Assembly (NCBI GenBank): GCA_020726505.1
Contig: JAHLEZ010000020.1
Span: 248,001-312,000 of the forward strand
From: Leptodontidium sp. MPI-SDFR-AT-0119
Taxonomy: Eukaryota; Ascomycota; Leotiomycetes; Helotiales; Leptodontidiaceae
Direction of reading: 5' to 3'
DNA length: 64,000 nucleotides
Of this stretch, positions 57,671 to 64,000 are shown piece by piece. Position numbers and translations under genes: made by a program. Every line of letters starts with the position of its first letter. Position 1 is the first letter of the stretch. The notes under the pieces are model-generated. The model saw nothing but the letters and a program-made list of their open reading frames with translations, did not search any database and had not been told where the DNA came from.

Positions 57671-59063
57671 TTACGTGTAAAGGCAAAATGCCAATCGTGC
57701 AAATACCCAAAGATATGAATATTTTAATGACGCTACAGTACATCAACTTGTACCATGAGGCTTAAGCTAGCTCGAAGTTTAATTTAGTCGTGTTAGTAAT
57801 TACTGATTACGGATTCTTCGAAAACCTGTAGAAAATACCCCATCTAAACCCCTTTCAGGCCCTGCTCTTCTCGGCATCTAAGCTAGTCTCACAACAGGCT
57901 CGCATCTAAACTGATCTGAGGAATCCGGAAAAGATTTAGTTGGAAGAATTAAGTGTCTGAAAGATATGGGATTTCTCTAGCTTTAAAGAAGTGGGAAGGT
58001 CGGTGAGAGGCTTGTGTGAGTTCAAGGTTTCACGTGCTTCTCTTTCCTGATTACAGCTAATGAGAAAGAGGCTGTATCGCAGCCTGGCTGTTCGTATATC
58101 CTTTCCGATGAATTACAGGGGGTGAGAATAGAACGTCTACAGGATAACTTCTAAAACCATGTAGCAGTATCAGGATGTCAAGTCGAGCGTCGGCCCTAAA
58201 TTGATGCAGCATTGGTCACAAAAGCCTCGCCGGGAAACGACAATAGAAACATCACGAGAAAATCTCAGTATGACAGCAAATCTGTCCTCGATAATGGCTA
58301 ACTAACAACCGGATATTCAGCTGCCGTTGTCTCACAAATCAATTATGTCTGCAGAAGATACTTGAGTTCTTCAAAATCTTCCGCAATGTCTAGTCAACCC
58401 AACAACTTATTCACAGCATATACCACAAAATACTAAAATGAACCAACTCATTTTTCTGCTCGGGCAAAAAGGTCATTTGTGGACGGACTGCAAGCCGTCC
58501 GGTGTGGGGTCACCAGGGGCTGGTTATATACCAAAACCTTGATGGCCATGGCCACATTGGTTGGAAATGCCAATTATTGGTTGTTTTGCAGCTATTTCAT
58601 CTGCATCGAACAAAATTTGAAGATTTACAGAGTGCTTGCAAAACACTGCAAAGTAAAATTGAATATCTGTCCGTATCAACACAGACCTCATTTGAGTTTA
58701 TCTTTAGAAGCGTCCTGCAAGTATATATAGAGTACCGATGATCCCCAGAACCAAAGACAAAAGCAATAGACCCGATGTTAAAGATTATTCATTGCCTGCC
58801 AGGATACAGTAGAAGAAAGTATTCTTTGAACCGTGTTTTACCAAAGTCAAATATCTCGATGCCGAGGCTAATGCAGGGACGGTTGGACTTTCATGTCACG
58901 ATGGTCAAATAGCTTGTGTCTTTTTATCTTGGCCCTTCGCAAGCATTGCGCATTCCTTTCTATTGCCTTCAAATACCCTTCGTGGTACCTTCTTGAAGAA
59001 ATCATTTACCTCTCAATTACTCATCACAACTCTACAACTCCGCAACCCCAAAGCCAAAAGCCA
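57671..59063. other. Intergenic
   Basis: Mixed composition. Two overlapping short frames around 58479-58741 have no recognised features. Nothing firm. Confidence 0.45.
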
Positions 59064-59704
59064 AGATGCATTTCAGCCTTCCCTCCCCACCTCCGCACCT
59101 TTCACTCTGACAGACAATTATAGGTCCCTCCTCACAAACCTCAGCCTCTCCTCCCTCACAGTCCCGCACTCATCCCCAATCCCCTCCTACGCAGCCCGCT
59201 TCTCAATTTTCAACTTTGTCTATGCCTACGGAATCCTCGCTACTCGATTCGTCAAACGCTACTATGGCTTCGATCATAACGCCTGTCCAAGACAGGATCT
59301 CGAGAGGTATGGCGAGAAGATAGTGATGGATGAGAAGATTAGTAGGGGTGCGTTGGAGACGATTAGAAGGATGGAGAATGCGCATGCGAATTCGATGGAG
59401 GGGTATACGTTTTTTGTTGCTGGTGTGGTGAGTATCCCTTTCCTCTCTCCCGAATATCTTCCTGCGTCTTGATTATCTTGAATAGCAGTTAATGGTTTGA
59501 ATAGCTTCTTGATCTCCACGCGTGTGTTCCAAATGAGAAACTCAATGGCTTGATAGCTGTGCACTCTGTATCGAGAATCGGATTTGGACTCGCGTATATT
59601 TGATTGAGAATGAGCATATGGCTTTGATTAGGACGGTGTTTTGGTATGCTTCCAGCATCAGTTGTATTGTTATGGTGGCTTTGGCTGGGAAGAGAATGCG
59701 TTGA
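59064..59704 (+). pseudogene. MAPEG-family membrane protein gene with frameshifts
   Basis: The main frame (readable from about 59070) contains LTDNYRSLLTNLSL, RFVKRYYGFDHNACPRQ and RRMENAHANSMEGYTFFVAGV, matching the MAPEG signature (NPR-like loop and the AHxNxxE helix). An intron at 59428-59504 (GTGAGT...TAG) leads to LLDLHACVPNEKLNGLIAVH then RIGFGLAYI. At about 59602 one base appears missing: the frame shifts, and the expected WIENEHMALIRTVFWYASSI continues in the next frame to a stop at 59702-59704. The only sensible ATG, near 59064, is also out of frame with the main part. MAPEG proteins are four-helix glutathione-dependent or lipid-related membrane enzymes. Two shifts suggest a dead gene; sequencing error is the alternative. 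Confidence 0.6.
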
Positions 59705-60535
59705 TGCTGGATTTCCGTTGTATCTATTACGCAGTACTACGGTTCTCTTTACACTTGTATTACTTCTGAGTCGTCAAACTGGGCCGTGATGCAACTAATT
59801 TGTATCCTCTAAGAATGATAGCGATTACATTTGTAGACATTTAATCGCAAATTTAGCTTGGGTCTCGAGTGAAATATCTTGAGGGCTTGTAGCTGGAGAT
59901 ATTTCTAATCCACGTGACTACATCCGGTCTTAAACTTCTGCTGATTGAATTGAAAGGTGGCTCTCATTTAACGCCGTTGTGATTCCCTACGTTTTGCTGT
60001 ACTCTAGATACTCTCCATGAACCCGAAGTTCCACGTGTCGTGATTCGTGATCCACCCCGCTTTTCTTTCTGTTTGCTAACCAAATGAAACGGACCACATG
60101 TTTCTTTGTCATTCCTCAGGTCACGCAAACAATCAAATCTACTTTCATTTTCTACCTCTCATCTTTAAATACTAATTTCGATGATTCTCTGGAGTATTGA
60201 GGCTGAAATAGCCAAATCCGACTACGCCTAGTGGGGAGGGGCCTTGTGGAGAACGGAAAATCAGGCGAAATACGACGACTCGGATCGTTAACCTCAATAG
60301 TTTGACAACAGTTACGATGGCGACGAGTGCTAGCTGGAATCGATGTTAGGACAGGGCTGAACCCCCGAGTTCACATTCAAACAGACGCAGCATGGGTATA
60401 ATTGGTATTCAGTTCGTCACAGGTCTTGCTATTCTTGCAAATCATCAACGCCATCTCTAGTCTCTCGGGTATCAAATTACTTCACATCCATCTCGTCTCA
60501 GGTTCAACACCGCTTCCCACCCCCAAAAGGATCCA
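59705..60535. other. Intergenic
   Basis: Normal to slightly AT-rich, no recognisable gene. Confidence 0.5.
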
Positions 60536-61179
60536 TCACTTATATGCATACATCAAGTATGCTTCCACACAAGCAACTAGCGCGCCCACACCCGAGGCGA
60601 CCATGATCCCAAGCTTCACGTCGTGAGCCAGCACGCCCACAAGAGTGCCGACGATGAGTGACATGATCAGCGCTGCCATCAATGCGCACAGCCCTCCGAA
60701 GACCGTGATGTGTTGCTTGACCAGCATTGCTTCCTTCCGAATCTGGATGTTGTTGACAGAGCTGGGGACCAAGAACTTTTCTCCCACGGGTGCGAAGAGT
60801 GCGTGAGAGACCAATGAAGGGTTGTTGAAGCTCTTGGTCAGGGCCGGATTAGGCTCGCTGCTCGCGATAATGATTTCCTTGAACGTGTCCTGAGCTTCGA
60901 GAGATGAGCTGGACAACTATGTCTTGAATCAGTTGTTGGACTGGAGCGCAGGTGTTGGTGACTTACAGTTGAGAGTACGGCGGTCTCGAGGGAAAGGTTG
61001 AACAATGGGCCGATGCCAAATCCGGAGTATGTGGAGAGGCCGTGGGACTTGACAAGACCGTGGAGCTTGGCCATCCCAAGACGAGGCGTGTCCGCCGGAG
61101 AGGTGACGAGATATGTCAAGTGCGTTTTGTTGCCTTTCTTGATGACCACTCGGTATTTCATAGAAGCCAGGATAGGCAT
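60536..61179 (-). CDS. Small membrane protein of unknown function (197 aa)
   Basis: Exon 1 61179-60967 and exon 2 60916-60536 are joined across a 50-bp intron (GTAAGT...TAG), phase 0, joining VLST to LSSSSLEAQDTF. The start codon lies in GGCATT (reverse strand CAATGCC). Residues 1-115 are soluble with a basic start (MKYRVVIKKGNKTHLTYL). The C-terminal part has two hydrophobic helices (about 140-165, GGLCALMAALIMSLIVGTLV, and 170-195, MVASGVGALVACVEAYLMYA). No family recognised. Topology suggests a tail-anchored hairpin in an internal membrane. It appears intact. Confidence 0.65.
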
Positions 61180-62748
61180 TGTGATCTCTGCTACTTTCTT
61201 GCTGCGTTGGGAGTTGTTGTTTTGGGTTCTGCGAATTGTTGGGATCTTTGGTCGCTTTGGATCTCTTGGGTTCTTGTGGTTACTTGTCGCTTTAGGATCT
61301 GGGTTTTCGAGTTGAGAGCAGTTGATTCTGGAGATTCTGGAATAGGAGGAGCAGGTGGTCCTGAGGAGTCCTTATGTATTCATTTGTCCCTCTGCGTAAA
61401 TCCGCCATCGTGGGTTGCTTTCTGTCTCCTTTCTCCTCTGCGCCAACTTATGGTTTCTGCTGGATGCCGTCTTGTCACGAACAGCATCGAGTCTGCGGAA
61501 TTGAGTACATCGTTGAAAAAAACATACAAGATGCGTAAAGAAGTCCACGCCAATAGCTCTGCGCTTATGTTATACCCAATGGATGTTGCGTTGATCTCTT
61601 TGCTATTCTCACGAACCCCTGGTCGTTGCTGAATAGCGCAAGTCACCTCCCTGGCCCCCTGGTGCACAGTCCCGCCATTACAGACTCTCTACTATTGCTG
61701 CGCGACCCAAGTCTATACCTCGTGATTCCTGGCTTTTTTCCCTTGTTGCGGTTCTCTGTTTCCACCCAATTTGGCGGTCTTCAGCGCAATATCCCAGGTT
61801 CTTGGGAGAGAATGGGCTATTCTTGCTACCCATTTTAGCCTTGTAGTTTTGGGGTGGAGTGCCTCTCTGGAACTGCATTCCTTGGGCGAGCTAGGTACTG
61901 AAGCAAGTCTCGGGAGCACCCATGGTTCCGTTGCTTGGAGCAATGATTCGTTGAACTTGGTTGTTCTTGTCACGATGATGTCGGAACGTTGTCAGTTTTG
62001 AGCCACACTGGAGAAGGCAAATGTGGTTTTGGGACACGTAAAAACGACCTCCGTGGATTCTACACAGGGGTGTGGCTGTGCTCAACAATGGGTTTGATTG
62101 GGCTTCCGGTCTTTGCCAAGCTGCCCTCCGCTCTCTCTCATCCACTTCATTGATCCCCACAAGACAAGCACTCCATGGCGCGTGGGCTAAATTTTTTTAT
62201 TTTTAAAGCGGCACTCTAGGATTGAGAATCCATTGATGTTTTCCGATTTTACAGGTCGTTCGCTTTTATCCTGCAGTCCTGTCTTTCCTTCCTGTCAGTG
62301 ATGATGTGCATGTTAGTAAGTCCCAACATGATATTCTTCAGTTTTCCTTCTGTCTTCATCAAATTTCAACCAGACTGTGTGCGCTTTGGTCAGTCTCGGG
62401 ATTCCGATTAATTCTTGAAAGCGATGTTTTGGTGCAAAGAATGGATGCAGCGACGAGCATGTAAATGGTTACATCAAGTCACTTGGAATATCTTAGCAGT
62501 ACTCGCGTCTAAGCATAAATCTACTTCGTATCCAAAAGTCACTTCTGCATGCTGTCCTGGGTGCCGCTTTTCTGTCAATCCTCCAGCCAAGAAAGTCAAA
62601 AGCCAAGCGTTAAGGTTATCTCGCCAGGAGTCTGCCCTGGTACTGCGTCATGGGGCACACCCATGTCGTTGCGTGTTTCCGCAACGTTCAACACATCCGC
62701 AAAGCCCAACAACACCGCAATAGATATACCCTTCCCTCTCCTTCTACA
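61180..62748. other. Intergenic
   Basis: No convincing gene; frames here overlap one another on both strands without recognisable features. Confidence 0.45.
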
Positions 62749-63551
62749 ATGACTCCTCGAAACCTTTCACCAAACTCATCGCTTCTGTCTGGCCGCCCTC
62801 CTGATCTTGTACTGTAATCGCTTTCCACGATAGACTCTTGGCCCTCCAACATTCTTCCGTATCTGCGACGTGAGTCTATCCAACGCTCAGTGCCCTCAGC
62901 CCGACTTGCAGCTGCAGAGGCAATGGCGGTTGCGATATCAACTCGACCTGGCCATATTTGGCACGACTTTGGAGATAGAGGATCCGGTACAGTTCATTCA
63001 ATAATTCGTTTTTTGACATTGGCAACTAACGGCCTGATCCAGCTATGATACCCAATACTAAATCACCCACCCCTCGATATCAACGCCTACATCCCTCCAA
63101 CCCAACAAAACAACTATCCGAAAAGTGCGGACTTGTCGCAAGGATAAACCAATGGCAGAAGGGAGATGACATGACCCCTCGCTATCCTGGGAGTCTGCAA
63201 CTAGAGGACGAAAGCGACGCTCTACGGACACCGCCGTCTAACGAGAGCCCGACATTGGGGTTGTCTGATCGTCACCCGGCGGACCCGTGCTCGCCGCGGA
63301 CAAGTTTAAGAATATCTTCACTAGGTATGAGAGGACGGAAGTCAATTGAGTATCAAATTCACACACTCTCAGTGAATATTCCTCCTATTTTGAAAATTCC
63401 GTTCAGGTGGAAAATCTGTGGTACAAGCAGCAGTCTATATAATCTATATCGCAACCTCGATTTGAGGAGGTCAGGTTTAAGTTATCAACACAACTATGGG
63501 TTATGTCCCGGAGGAATTCAATTCGACACGTGCTCGAAACTTCAGGAATGA
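62749..63551 (+). pseudogene. Unknown gene, possibly interrupted by an early TAA
   Basis: Exon 1 62749-62986 and exon 2 63043-63551 are joined across an intron with GTACAG, CAACTAAC and CAG; the splice completes GCT. From the ATG at 62749 the frame holds a TAA at codon 23 (62815-62817) but otherwise stays open for 249 codons. A second ATG at 62923 (MAVAISTRPGHIWHDFGDRG) would give a 190-aa protein with no internal stop. The TAA could be a CAA changed by RIP or simply untranslated leader. The product is polar and Pro/Ser-rich and matches no family I know. A further intron near 63325-63380 is possible. Confidence 0.35.
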
Positions 63552-64000
63552 AATCCACTTGAACAGGAATAATTATCTTGGATATTAACAAAAATACATA
63601 TGAATGTATCCAACGCATCACCTCATCCTTATCGGAGAACATAGACGAGGTAACGATTTTCGTACTTCATTGACAATAATCATTATGTCGACAGCGAGCG
63701 GCGAGTGCGAAAATACGCATGTATTCCGTCCCTTCCAAGGCTTCTTCTTCTCTAAAAACTTGAAATTACCATTACTTACTTCATCAAATCCCGAATTTAC
63801 AATTCCATTCCCGCAGGCCATACTCGCAGGCTAGCAGACATGCTCCCTACCCATCGTAGTCTTGCGTATCATGTTCTGCTTAATTATCACTCCCAGCATT
63901 CCTCAATGACATACATGCATACTTTTATACTATTCGAAAGGGGGCCAAGGCACACGTGATCCTTGGGTCGTGACAGTAGTGTCCTGACTCCGCGGCCGCG
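63552..64000. other. Intergenic to right edge
   Basis: No gene recognised; the window ends at GCGGCCGCG. Confidence 0.45.

Overview
This window looks like nuclear DNA of a filamentous ascomycete (Pezizomycotina). Genes have short introns (about 47-100 bp) with CTAAC/TACTAAC-like branch sites. Gene islands of normal base composition are separated by long, very AT-rich, TpA-rich tracts full of broken transposon sequence, which is the usual footprint of repeat-induced point mutation (RIP). The gene repertoire is typical of such fungi: a CYP52-like P450, a DHA1-type MFS transporter, a fungal-specific transcription factor and a YqjM-like flavin oxidoreductase. I cannot name the species; Leotiomycetes is a guess.

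Layout. 1-1947: divergent pair of a VOC/extradiol-dioxygenase-like gene (cut by the left edge) and a fumarylacetoacetate-hydrolase-family gene, a plausible small aromatic-ring catabolism module. 4315-5219: a versicolorin/naphthol-reductase-like SDR. 5220-7238: RIP-degraded DNA with a Tc1/mariner-type transposase relic. 7239-14825: a complete, apparently undamaged Ty1/copia retrotransposon with identical 275-bp LTRs and a 5-bp target duplication. 14826-32340: a nest of damaged transposons: a copia relic interrupted by a full-length LINE (20061-25906, 11-bp target duplication) and by a 194-bp MITE-like element, then a pair of 185-bp inverted repeats and a gypsy relic. 32471-36066: a CYP52-like P450 and an alpha/beta-hydrolase. 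38701-40532: a DHA1 MFS transporter with one nonsense codon. 41584-43991: a protein kinase. 45451-46068: a small unknown gene. 49835-51409: a BTB/POZ protein. 53985-55326: an old-yellow-enzyme-type oxidoreductase. 55665-56093: a three-exon 56-aa cysteine-containing protein, easily missed. 56590-57670: a broken transcription factor gene. 59064-59704: a broken MAPEG gene. 60536-61179: a small membrane protein. 62749-63551: an unknown gene with a possible premature stop.

The most unusual object is the intact copia element. It carries about 53 copies of the palindrome CGTACG (usually TCGTACGA), spread over LTRs, coding and non-coding parts and all three codon phases, whereas the other 56 kb has about seven. 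Between pol and the 3' LTR it also carries an antisense gene whose introns have fungal branch-site motifs and whose ATG is assembled across an intron. That gene encodes a 178-aa protein with a six-cysteine, zinc-finger-like pattern. An accessory DNA-binding protein plus a dispersed short motif in an element that escaped RIP resembles, by analogy only, the VANC/VANDAL anti-silencing systems of plants. The linkage is my inference.
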